Positions 1 to 6,327 of a stretch of DNA of 9,018 nucleotides are shown here, in pieces. The notes under the pieces are model-generated. The model was not told the DNA's origin, did not search any database, and saw nothing but the letters and a program-made list of their open reading frames with translations. The DNA is taken from positions 1 through 9,018 of the forward strand of contig CABRIB010000081.1 of NCBI GenBank assembly GCA_902470915.1, given 5' to 3'. This stretch comes from an uncultured Collinsella sp. (GTDB lineage: Bacteria > Actinomycetota > Coriobacteriia > Coriobacteriales > Coriobacteriaceae). The translations under genes and the position numbers were made by a program. The stretch's first letter is position 1. The number at the start of each line of letters is the position of its first letter.

Positions 1-205
1 AGCCCCCGTCCCGGCGAGCCGGGCGGCCTTCGGGGACACCCCCTATTTCGCTGTGCGCGCGGAGCCCTCCGTATGCGCCTAGACAGAGTTGGGGAACCCC
101 GCCGAAGGAATGGAGTGCGGGCCGGCAGAACGGTATCCGCGGATATGAGACTGAGCCGAAGGCGTCGACGACATGCCGGGGGCGGACCGGGACGGGTTAA
201 CGGCA
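1..205 (+). other. G+C-rich self-complementary segment, possible structured RNA, unassigned
   Basis: I see no convincing gene here. The open plus-strand frames give arginine-rich or low-complexity peptides that run into the terminator hairpin. The segment is rich in pairing. Bases 5-14 (CCCGTCCCGG) are the exact complement of 187-196, which would close a roughly 190-nt domain. Inside are CCCGG/CCGGG (10-23), a GC-rich hairpin around 53-78, the pairable CCCGC/GCGGG near 100-123, and the perfect palindrome TATCCGCGGATA near 137. GCCGAAGG occurs twice. Such a closed domain followed by a strong hairpin would fit a small structured RNA. However, I do not find the diagnostic boxes of RNase P, SRP, tmRNA or tRNA, and I cannot name a family. 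A competing view is that bases 2-82 are the last 26 codons of an upstream gene (frame 2, stop TAG at 80-82, very G/C-rich third positions) followed by an untranslated tail. Confidence 0.35.
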
Positions 206-241
206 GGCCCCGCCGACCGATTGCAAGCGGTCGGCGGGGCC
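206..241 (+). terminator. Strong hairpin, probable intrinsic terminator
   Basis: A perfect 14-bp stem (GGCCCCGCCGACCG pairing with CGGTCGGCGGGGCC) encloses the 8-nt loop ATTGCAAG. What follows is ATTGTGGCTCTT, which is only weakly T-rich, as is common for actinobacterial terminators. It would end whatever transcript enters from the left edge and so insulates the helicase gene. Confidence 0.7.
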
Positions 242-292
242 ATTGTGGCTCTTGACAGCGGATTGGGTCATATGAGCGAACGGCCCTCAAAC

Positions 293-415
293 CTAAGTGA
301 GTAGACTATTTTGCAATAGCCAAGCACAGCCCGCATAGCGAAACATAAAACCGCAGGTAGAACCCTTGCGCAAAAGCCATGTGCTCGCAATATCGCAAAA
401 AGTCTACTCACTTAG
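293..415. repeat. 123-bp element bounded by 21-bp terminal inverted repeats
   Basis: The left arm (293-314) begins CTAAGTGAGTAGACT and the right arm (395-415) ends AGTCTACTCACTTAG. The outer 15 bp pair perfectly. After a single bulged A (308) six more pairs follow (TTTTGC with GCAAAA). A second nested pairing lies inside: AGCACA (323-328) with TGTGCT (380-385). The interior is distinctly A+T-richer than the flanking DNA and has no gene. The whole could fold into one long imperfect stem in RNA or as a cruciform. This architecture fits a MITE-like or REP-like repeat, or a long leader hairpin. With only one copy in view I cannot show that it is mobile or repeated. Confidence 0.6.
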
Positions 416-472
416 CTAGCGACTACACTAAACGGCTGGGCAGAACGCCCATTTCCTGCATTTTCTCGCGCG

Positions 473-503
473 CTGGCACCCCGCGCCGCCGCTACGCCAT
501 AAT
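473..503 (+). promoter_or_regulatory. Weak candidate promoter for the helicase gene
   Basis: The only -10-like hexamer close upstream of the helicase is CATAAT (498-503), five of six matches to TATAAT. The best upstream partner is CTGGCA (473-478), four of six to TTGACA, at a long 19-bp spacing. The start codon at 537 is about 30 bases downstream, giving a short leader. The match is weak and alternatives cannot be excluded. Confidence 0.22.
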
Positions 504-536
504 AGTTGGCGGACAATCGCGAGAGAAAGCAACCAT

Positions 537-3218
537 ATGGCACAGACCACGACAGATACCGCCGCCAGCACCGTCTCCGGCGCCGGCGCTGCCAGCTCAT
601 TCTCGGGCGGCACGGGAACCGAAGCCGAGTTTGGCTCGCTCGGCGCGCTCTCCCCCACCTGGTGGGAGCCCGAGGACGGCAGCGAGCCCGAGCCATGGCT
701 CACGCCCGATCAAGCCTTCGAACGCTTCTTTGAATGGACGAGCGATCGCGGCATTGAGCTGTGGGACCACCAAGAAGAGGCCCTCATGGACCTGGCCGCC
801 GGCGATCACATCATTTTAGGCACACCGACCGGATCGGGTAAATCGCTCGTCGCGCTGGGCATGCTCTTTATGGGCATGGCGCAGGGCAAGCGCTGCTATT
901 ACACGGCCCCCATCAAGGCCCTGGTCAGCGAAAAGTTCTTCGACCTGGTACAAGTACTCGGCCGCGATAACGTCGGCATGATCACCGGCGATACGCATAT
1001 CAATACCAAGGCACCCGTCATCTGCTGCACGGCCGAAATCCTTGCCAACGATGCGCTACGCGAGGGCGAGGACGCCGATGTGGGCTGCGTAGCCATGGAT
1101 GAGTTCCACTACTTTGCCGACCCCGACCGCGGCTGGGCATGGCAGGTGCCGCTGCTCACCCTGCCCCACACGCAGTTTATGCTCATGAGTGCCACGCTCG
1201 GCGATGTCACCGCCATCGCCGCCTCGCTCGAGGAGCACACCGGCGCTGCTTGCGACCTGGTTGTCGACGCCCCGCGCCCTGTTCCGCTGAGCTACGACTA
1301 TGTGACGACCTCCCTCGAGGGCACCGTCGAGCTCGCTATGCGCCGCGGAGAGGCCCCACTCTACATCGTGCACTTTAGTCAGGACGCCGCGCTTGCCACG
1401 GCACAGTCGCTTGCCAACTTTGGCATCGCTAGCAAGGAGCAGCGCGAGGCCATTAAGGAAGCTGCCAAAGGCACGAGTTTCTCCACCGCCTTCGGCAAGA
1501 TTCTCAAGCGCCTGCTCGGCTGCGGCGTCGGCGTGCACCACGCCGGTATGCTGCCGCGCTATCGCCTACTGGTTGAGCGCCTGGCGCAGCAGGGCCTGCT
1601 GCCCGTCATCTGCGGCACCGACACGCTCGGCGTCGGCATCAACGTGCCCATCCACACCGTGGTGCTCACCGCGCTCACCAAGTTCGACGGTTACAAGATG
1701 CGTCGTCTGCGCGCCCGCGAGTTCCACCAGATTGCCGGTCGCGCCGGCCGCTCGGGCTTTGACACCGAGGGTATGGTAATTGCCGAGGCGCCGGAGCACG
1801 AGATCGAAAACGCCAAGCTTATGGCCAAAGCGGGCGACGACCCCAAAAAACTCCGTAAGATTAAAAAGAAAAAGGCCCCCGAGGGCTTTGTCACCTGGAA
1901 CAAGCAGACCTTTGAGCGCCTGATCGAGACGCAGCCCGAGACGCTCAAGCCGCGCCTGCGCATCACGCACTCCATGGTGATTAGCGTGGTCGAGCAGGGC
2001 GGCGATGCCCGAACCCGCGTACACGACCTCATCGAGACGAGCCTGCAGACTCCCGAGGAAAAGGCTAAGCTCGAGGTTCGCGCCGACGAAATCTTCGCCA
2101 CGCTCATCGATTCCGGCGTCGTCGTTCGCACCGAGGTGCCGCCCGCGCCTGACGCCCCGGCTGACGCCGCACCAGACATCGATTATGCGCTGACGGTCGA
2201 TCTACCCGAGGACTTCGCGCTCGATCAGCCACTCTCGCCGTTCTTGCTTGCCGCATTGGAACTGCTCGACCCCGAGAGCGAGACCTATACCATGGATCTG
2301 ATCTCGATGGTCGAGGCAACGCTCGAGGATCCCAAACAGGTGCTGCGTGCACAGGAGCGCGCCGCGCGCGACCGCGCGATGGCAGAAATGAAGGCTGACG
2401 GCGTCGAATATGAGGAGCGCTTGGAGCGCATTCAAGACGTCACGTACGAAAAGCCGCTCGAGGATTTGCTCGACGCCGCCTTTGACAAGTACTGCCAGGA
2501 AGTGCCCTGGGCAAACGACTACCAGCTCTCTCCCAAGAGCGTCCTGCGCGATATGCTGGAAAGCGCGAGCGATTTTAAGGGTTACATTCAAAAGCTCGGC
2601 ATCGCCCGCTCCGAGGGCATTTTGCTGCGCTACCTAGCAGAGGCCTACCGTTCACTCGACCGCACCGTGCCCATCGAGAAGCGCGACGAGCGCCTGCGCG
2701 ACATTATCTCGTGGCTGGGCTTTGTGGTGCGCTCGGTGGACTCGAGCCTGGTGGATGAGTGGGAGAACGCCGGCAACCCCGCTGCACTCGACGCCGCACC
2801 GCCGCAGGGCATCGACGAGGTCGTTGCGGACCGTCGCGGCTGCACGCTGTTGGTGCGCAACGCACTCTTCCGCCGCGTGACCCTTGCCGCTCGCGAGCAC
2901 GTTCGCGACCTGGGCGAGCTCGACGACGACTGGGGCATGAGCGAAATCCGCTGGCAAAAGGCGCTCGATGCTTACCACGAGCAGCACGAAGAAATCCTCA
3001 CCGACGGAGATGCCCGCAGCGCCGCGATGTTTTCCATTGACGAGTCCGACGAGAAGACCGCGCACGTATGGCACGTGCACCAGATCTTTGCCGACGAGGA
3101 TGGCGACCACGATTTTGGCATCATGGGCGATGTCGATCTGGACGCCACGCAAGACGGCGGCGAGGTCATCTTCAAAAACTACCGCGTCGGCTTTATCGAG
3201 GACCTGCTCGAGAACTAG
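537..3218 (+). CDS. Ski2-like DExH-box superfamily 2 helicase with DUF3516-type C-terminus
   Basis: An 893-residue cytoplasmic ATP-dependent RNA/DNA helicase. It shows an upstream W-x-H-Q motif (76-79), Walker A GTPTGSGKS (95-103), motif II as DEFH (188-191), motif III SAT (218-220), motif V around GTDTLGVGINVP (360-371) and motif VI QIAGRAGRSG (398-407). The DEFH box and motif VI resemble Ski2/Mtr4-type enzymes such as mycobacterial HelY rather than DEAD proteins. The long C-terminal half (about 430-893) lacks helicase motifs. It starts with a lysine-rich patch (437-446) and fits the DUF3516 region known in actinobacterial members, so a role in RNA turnover or ribosome biogenesis is inferred from the family. 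The first ~45 residues are low-complexity Ala/Ser/Thr/Gly and probably disordered. ATG 537 is preceded only by a weak purine tract (GAGAGAAAG). The next in-frame Met is residue 84, too close to Walker A, so 537 is the likely start. The gene stands alone, convergent with the DUF2130 gene. Confidence 0.93.
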   Translation: MAQTTTDTAASTVSGAGAASSFSGGTGTEAEFGSLGALSPTWWEPEDGSEPEPWLTPDQAFERFFEWTSDRGIELWDHQEEALMDLAAGDHIILGTPTGSGKSLVALGMLFMGMAQGKRCYYTAPIKALVSEKFFDLVQVLGRDNVGMITGDTHINTKAPVICCTAEILANDALREGEDADVGCVAMDEFHYFADPDRGWAWQVPLLTLPHTQFMLMSATLGDVTAIAASLEEHTGAACDLVVDAPRPVPLSYDYVTTSLEGTVELAMRRGEAPLYIVHFSQDAALATAQSLANFGIASKEQREAIKEAAKGTSFSTAFGKILKRLLGCGVGVHHAGMLPRYRLLVERLAQQGLLPVICGTDTLGVGINVPIHTVVLTALTKFDGYKMRRLRAREFHQIAGRAGRSGFDTEGMVIAEAPEHEIENAKLMAKAGDDPKKLRKIKKKKAPEGFVTWNKQTFERLIETQPETLKPRLRITHSMVISVVEQGGDARTRVHDLIETSLQTPEEKAKLEVRADEIFATLIDSGVVVRTEVPPAPDAPADAAPDIDYALTVDLPEDFALDQPLSPFLLAALELLDPESETYTMDLISMVEATLEDPKQVLRAQERAARDRAMAEMKADGVEYEERLERIQDVTYEKPLEDLLDAAFDKYCQEVPWANDYQLSPKSVLRDMLESASDFKGYIQKLGIARSEGILLRYLAEAYRSLDRTVPIEKRDERLRDIISWLGFVVRSVDSSLVDEWENAGNPAALDAAPPQGIDEVVADRRGCTLLVRNALFRRVTLAAREHVRDLGELDDDWGMSEIRWQKALDAYHEQHEEILTDGDARSAAMFSIDESDEKTAHVWHVHQIFADEDGDHDFGIMGDVDLDATQDGGEVIFKNYRVGFIEDLLEN

Positions 3219-3239
3219 CCGACCATACTGGAACGAAAC

Positions 3240-3269
3240 GGGGCCGCTGGCAACATCGCCAGCGGCCCC
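3240..3269. terminator. Bidirectional intrinsic terminator between convergent genes
   Basis: A perfect 12-bp stem, GGGGCCGCTGGC with GCCAGCGGCCCC, encloses loop AACATC. It is followed on the plus strand by ACTTTTGC and on the minus strand by GTTTCGTT. It lies 21 bases after the helicase stop and 23 bases before the end of the DUF2130 gene, so it can stop transcription from both sides. Confidence 0.85.
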
Positions 3270-3292
3270 ACTTTTGCACTATATGCTATGCC

Positions 3293-5050
3293 TTACTCGG
3301 CATCCTCGACCTCATATGAATCCGCCTCGGCGGGCTCATCGTTTGCCTCCGCCGCAGCCCCGCGCGCCTCGTCAAACGCCGCCTTCATGGTCTTGTTGCC
3401 CCACGTGAGCTTGCGAATGGTAAGATCGTCGGCCTTCTTGTTGGCTAGGCGCAGATTGTTCTCGGAGGACAGCAACGCCTCCTTGGTTTTCTGCAGATGG
3501 CTAATCGTCTTGTCGATCTCATCGATTGCCGTTTGGAACTTGCGGCTCGCAATCTCGTAGTTGCGGCCGAAATCATTCTTGAACTTCTCCATCTTGGCTT
3601 CGAAGTTCGTGACGTCGATGTTCTGCTGTTTGTACTCCGCCAGCTCCTGCTTATAGCGCAGCGAACCCATGGCAGCGTTACGAAGAAGTGTAATCATGGG
3701 AATGAAGAACTGCGGGCGGATCACGTACATCTTCTCGTAGCGATAGCTCACGTCGACTATCCCTGCGTTATAGAGCTCGCTCTCGGGTTCCAGCAGGGTG
3801 CAGAGCACCGCGTACTCACAGCCTTTCTGGCGACGATCGTGATCGAGTTTCTTAAAGAAGTCCTCGTTTTTATGCTTGGTCGCGGTCTCATCGTTCTCGT
3901 TTTTCATCTCGAACATAATCGAAATGACCTCGTTGCCGCTCGCGTCGCACTCGCGGAAGATAAAGTCGCCCTTGGTACCCTCGGACGCATCGTTATCTTT
4001 CTCGAAGTACGCGTTAGGAAATGCCGTCATGCGCAGACGGTTAAACTCGGTCTCGCAGTGCTGCTCGAGCGACTCGCCCACCATCTTGGTGGACAGGCGG
4101 ACCTTCATGTCCTTAAGGCGCTCAATCTCTTCATCCTTGTAGCGAATCAGGTCATCGCTCGCGCGCTTGGCCTGCGCAAGCTCGAGCTCGTGTGCCGCCT
4201 TGGCCTGCTCCTCGCGAGAATCGCGCACCGCCAGCTCGCTCGTTAGCTTGGCACGTGCCTCATCGCGCTCTCGTTCCGCCGCGGCGACCGCCTCTGACAG
4301 GTTCATTTTTGCCATCAGTTCCTGCTCGCGCAGCTGGGCACGCAGGCCCTCGGCCTCTTGCTCGGACTGAGCCTTTGCGGCGGAAAACTTCTCTTGCACC
4401 TTCGCGCGATAGTCAGCAAGCGCGCGCTCGGCCTCGCTGCGAGCGGCATCGAGCTCACGCTGCGACTCTGCCGCGGCAGCGGCAAGCGCCATCTCCTGGG
4501 CCTTGTCCGCCGCGGCAAGCCTGGCCTGCAGCTCGGCAATCTGAGCGTCGCGTGCAGCTAAATCGTTTTGAGCAGCGTTGCGCGCCGCCGACTCGGCAAG
4601 CTTTGCTTCGTCATCTTTGCGCCCAAGCTGCGCACGCAGGCTATCAATCTCACGCTGGAGTTCGGCATTCTCTTTTTGAGCATTGGCTCGTGCCTCAACC
4701 GCCGCGCGCTGGCTTGCACTCTCGCGCTCTGCGGCAGCGCCCTCGAGCTTAGCGCGCAGCTCGGCAAGCTCAGCATCGCGCTTGGCAACCTCTTGCGCCA
4801 GTTTCTGATCCGCAGTGTTCTTCTGCTCGACAAGCTGGGCATTGCGCTGAGACTCTGCCTGTTGCAAGGCAGCCGTCGAACGCGAGCGCTCAAGCTCCAG
4901 CGCCTGCTCACCCTCACGCTGGACTGCCTTCACACGCTCATCCAGGTCGCGCGAGAACTCGGCATCGCGCACCTGCTTGACGATATCCGCATAGCCGGAT
5001 GCATCGACCTTAAAAACTTCGCCGCAATGCGGGCACTTGATCTCGTTCAT
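3293..5050 (-). CDS. DUF2130-family coiled-coil protein with PD-(D/E)XK-like nuclease signature
   Basis: 585 residues. The N-terminus carries a single CPHC pair (C6, C9), a half zinc-ribbon with no second CxxC nearby. Residues about 25-320 are an extended Ala/Glu/Arg/Lys/Gln-rich heptad region, a long coiled coil without membrane segments. Residues about 322-465 form the conserved globular part recognised as DUF2130. It holds GESLEQHCETEF (325-336), KGDFIF (360-365, Asp362) and FEMKNE (380-385, Glu381 and Lys383). Helix with acidic residues, Asp, then E-x-K is the order expected in restriction-endonuclease-like folds; nuclease activity is my inference. A second short coiled coil follows (about 468-545) and the tail is acidic. 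The family has no established function that I know of. The start is well supported: GAGGAGC lies 5 bases before ATG 5050. Its own promoter is not obvious in 5051-5108, so expression may depend partly on read-through from the phosphoesterase operon. Confidence 0.88.
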   Translation of the reverse strand: MNEIKCPHCGEVFKVDASGYADIVKQVRDAEFSRDLDERVKAVQREGEQALELERSRSTAALQQAESQRNAQLVEQKNTADQKLAQEVAKRDAELAELRAKLEGAAAERESASQRAAVEARANAQKENAELQREIDSLRAQLGRKDDEAKLAESAARNAAQNDLAARDAQIAELQARLAAADKAQEMALAAAAAESQRELDAARSEAERALADYRAKVQEKFSAAKAQSEQEAEGLRAQLREQELMAKMNLSEAVAAAERERDEARAKLTSELAVRDSREEQAKAAHELELAQAKRASDDLIRYKDEEIERLKDMKVRLSTKMVGESLEQHCETEFNRLRMTAFPNAYFEKDNDASEGTKGDFIFRECDASGNEVISIMFEMKNENDETATKHKNEDFFKKLDHDRRQKGCEYAVLCTLLEPESELYNAGIVDVSYRYEKMYVIRPQFFIPMITLLRNAAMGSLRYKQELAEYKQQNIDVTNFEAKMEKFKNDFGRNYEIASRKFQTAIDEIDKTISHLQKTKEALLSSENNLRLANKKADDLTIRKLTWGNKTMKAAFDEARGAAAEANDEPAEADSYEVEDAE

Positions 5051-5108
5051 AGCAGCTCCTCGATGGACGCAAATATCAACCGGCTACACTCTACCGCGCC
5101 GCGCGGAC

Positions 5109-5143
5109 AAAAAAGGCGCCGCCGCCATAATGGCAACGGCGCC
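5109..5143 (-). terminator. Intrinsic terminator downstream of the phosphoesterase gene
   Basis: Read on the minus strand, GGCGCCG (5143-5137), a short inner stem TGGC/GCCA with loop TTA, then CGGCGCC (5121-5115) is followed directly by six T residues (5114-5109). This is a textbook rho-independent terminator for the transcript arriving from the metallophosphoesterase gene. Its upstream arm shares bases 5138-5143 with the longer hairpin at 5138-5190, so the two structures cannot form together. Confidence 0.8.
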
Positions 5144-5190
5144 AGAACCACCACAAAGGTGCCTGTCCCCTTTGTGGTGGCTCTGGCGCC
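5138..5190. repeat. Long near-perfect palindrome (22-base arms), possible antiterminator or REP-like element
   Basis: Arms 5138-5159 and 5169-5190 pair as 9 bp (GGCGCCAGA/TCTGGCGCC), one A·C mismatch, then 12 bp (CCACCACAAAGG/CCTTTGTGGTGG), with loop TGCCTGTCC. The right arm abuts the phosphoesterase stop codon at 5191. Two readings are possible: a regulatory hairpin competing with the neighbouring terminator, or an inserted repetitive extragenic palindrome. The core AGGTGCCTGTCCCC resembles intergenic palindromes I recall from other bacteria, but I could not check copy number. Confidence 0.75.
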
Positions 5191-5736
5191 CTATAACCCA
5201 AAGAAGCTAAGAATCTGATCACGGCTTACGGGCTTGTAATCGTTGGCATCGAGACCGACATCGTAGCGAAAGATAGGGCGCTCGCGATCGCGGTTGCGCA
5301 CGTTGGTGCGGTCTCCCCTGCTGTGGATATGCCCGTGCAGCATGACGGCGCCACGCGCCTTGCCGTTCCAGCTGAGCATGGGGTAATGGCTCAACACCAG
5401 GCGATGGCCCTTGGCATAGCCGGGAGCAATCTCCAGGTAATCGCGCACGTCTTCCCAAATCTGCGGTACGTCGGGATCTTCCCAGTCGCCGTCATGGTTA
5501 CCACGGATGAGCGTCACGTTCTGACATTCGATACGCTCGCGCAGACGCACCGCCTCCGCCAGGGGCAAACGATAGGTAAAGTCTCCCAAGATATAGAGAC
5601 GGTCGTCCGCCGCCACGCACTCATTGACGGCATCGATGACCTTGCGGTTCATCTCCTCGACCGAATCAAACGGCCGATCCATATCGTGCAAGATATTCGT
5701 ATCGCCCAGGTGCAGGTCGGCGGTAAACCACATCAT
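5191..5736 (-). CDS. Calcineurin-like metallophosphoesterase
   Basis: About 181 residues from the preferred start, a compact single-domain cytoplasmic enzyme of the calcineurin-like phosphoesterase superfamily, which uses two metal ions to hydrolyse phosphomono- or diesters. All family motifs are visible. Counting from the upstream Met at 5751, they are DLHLGD (12-17), GDF (56-58, Asp57), GNHD (84-87), SHYP (121-124) and GHIH (140-143). There is no signal peptide and no extra domain. The substrate cannot be read from sequence; nucleotide, nucleic-acid or phosphoprotein targets are all possible. ATG 5751 has no ribosome binding site. GAGGA at 5749-5745 sits 8 bases before the ATG at 5736, so I start there, leaving MMWFTADLHLG as the N-terminus. 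It lies 66 bases after the microprotein gene on the same strand and ends at a palindrome plus terminator, so it is probably the last gene of the HIRAN operon. Confidence 0.9.
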   Translation of the reverse strand: MMWFTADLHLGDTNILHDMDRPFDSVEEMNRKVIDAVNECVAADDRLYILGDFTYRLPLAEAVRLRERIECQNVTLIRGNHDGDWEDPDVPQIWEDVRDYLEIAPGYAKGHRLVLSHYPMLSWNGKARGAVMLHGHIHSRGDRTNVRNRDRERPIFRYDVGLDANDYKPVSRDQILSFFGL

Positions 5737-5802
5737 CGTCTCTGTCCTCATTTCGCAACGTGTTCAACTCGTGCTAAGTATACAGACGCAGCGATGTGGC
5801 GG

Positions 5803-5982
5803 TTATCCAAAGAGCCCGCCGAACAGTCCGCGGCGGCGTTTGTCTTTCTTTTTCGACGCATCACTCTGGGCGTTCTTGCCCTGCCGCATCTTACGGTCCT
5901 GTTCCAGCTCATCGTCATCGAGTAGCACATCCCACTCAAACGGATCATCTGCCAGATCAAACAGGTCATCGTCGTCAAACAT
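5803..5982 (-). CDS. 59-residue acidic/basic microprotein, function unknown
   Basis: A short gene in a stretch that would otherwise look empty. The protein starts MFDDDDLFDLADDPFEWD. It has 15 Asp/Glu among its first 29 residues, then a basic half with 11 Lys/Arg between residues 30 and 51 (including KKKDKRRR, 44-51), and a glycine/phenylalanine tail GLFGGLFG. No membrane segment, cysteine or known domain is visible. Support for reality: a ribosome binding site AAGGGAAG with good spacing before ATG 5982; a start only 18 bases after the HIRAN stop; strongly organised composition; and a clean TAA stop. The split charge pattern suggests a disordered adaptor, or a protein that binds nucleic acid or a partner through its basic half; this is inference. 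I do not recognise a family. Confidence 0.72.
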   Translation of the reverse strand: MFDDDDLFDLADDPFEWDVLLDDDELEQDRKMRQGKNAQSDASKKKDKRRRGLFGGLFG

Positions 5983-6000
5983 GGCAGCTTCCCTTACCGA

Positions 6001-6327
6001 CTAGCGAGCATCCACCACATAGAGCCCAACGCGCACCTGATGCCACGGGCTGCGCTCGGGGGCAACCTGTTGCACACGGGCCTCAAATACGTCCTCGTGG
6101 CCGTAATACATCATCAAGGACAGTGGGCCGACCTCGTTTCCTGGAACGTAGCCAAGTTTGGTCTTGCCATAGTAAATCGCAACTGCCTCGGGGTCATGGG
6201 GATTATCGCGCTCGGCGCACAGTGTCAGTTTATCGCCCGCTTTAAGATCGCCCAGGACCAAGGTGCCATCGGCATATTGAAATCCTGCGATATGAAACGA
6301 CAGAAGAACACGTGAAGGCTCGTACAT
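6001..6327 (-). CDS. Stand-alone HIRAN-domain protein
   Basis: 108 residues, almost exactly one HIRAN domain. Family hallmarks are HIAGFQYADG (12-21), the DNPHDPEAVAIYY block (41-53) and KLGYVPGNE (57-65). The rest (about 66-108) completes the small beta-barrel fold with VFEARV and VRVGLYVV strands. In eukaryotic HLTF the HIRAN domain binds 3' ends of single-stranded DNA. Bacterial stand-alone forms are assumed to sense DNA ends or damaged DNA, but this is not shown for this protein. Start ATG 6327 has GGGGAGC five bases upstream. It is first of three tightly spaced minus-strand genes (HIRAN, microprotein, metallophosphoesterase). The 123 bases upstream, back to the aldehyde dehydrogenase stop, hold no clear terminator, so read-through from that gene is possible. 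Its stop codon TAG is in the same frame as the following microprotein. Confidence 0.88.
   Translation of the reverse strand: MYEPSRVLLSFHIAGFQYADGTLVLGDLKAGDKLTLCAERDNPHDPEAVAIYYGKTKLGYVPGNEVGPLSLMMYYGHEDVFEARVQQVAPERSPWHQVRVGLYVVDAR

Noticed and set aside
2..82. Possible C-terminal tail of an upstream gene in frame 2, stop TAG at 80-82
   Set aside because: Third-position G/C is high, but 26 codons without a recognisable motif are too few; mentioned as an alternative under the left-edge segment only.
73..255. Plus-strand 60-codon open frame at the left end
   Set aside because: Arginine/glycine-rich peptide with no domain; it reads straight through the terminator stem, so it is a G+C-driven chance frame.
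252..276. Perfect TTGACA (252-257) as a -35 box
   Set aside because: No -10-like hexamer at 16-18 bp; the only candidate, TATGAG (271-276), is at 13 bp spacing.
3497..4246. 249-codon plus-strand open frame opposite the DUF2130 gene
   Set aside because: Antisense shadow of a well-supported gene, with Leu/Val/Ala-rich sequence typical of the reverse complement of Glu/Lys/Ala codons.
5748..5978. 76-codon minus-strand frame overlapping the microprotein
   Set aside because: Met/Thr-rich frame-shifted reading of the same DNA; its start lacks the spacing to the AAGGGAAG site that the 59-residue frame has.
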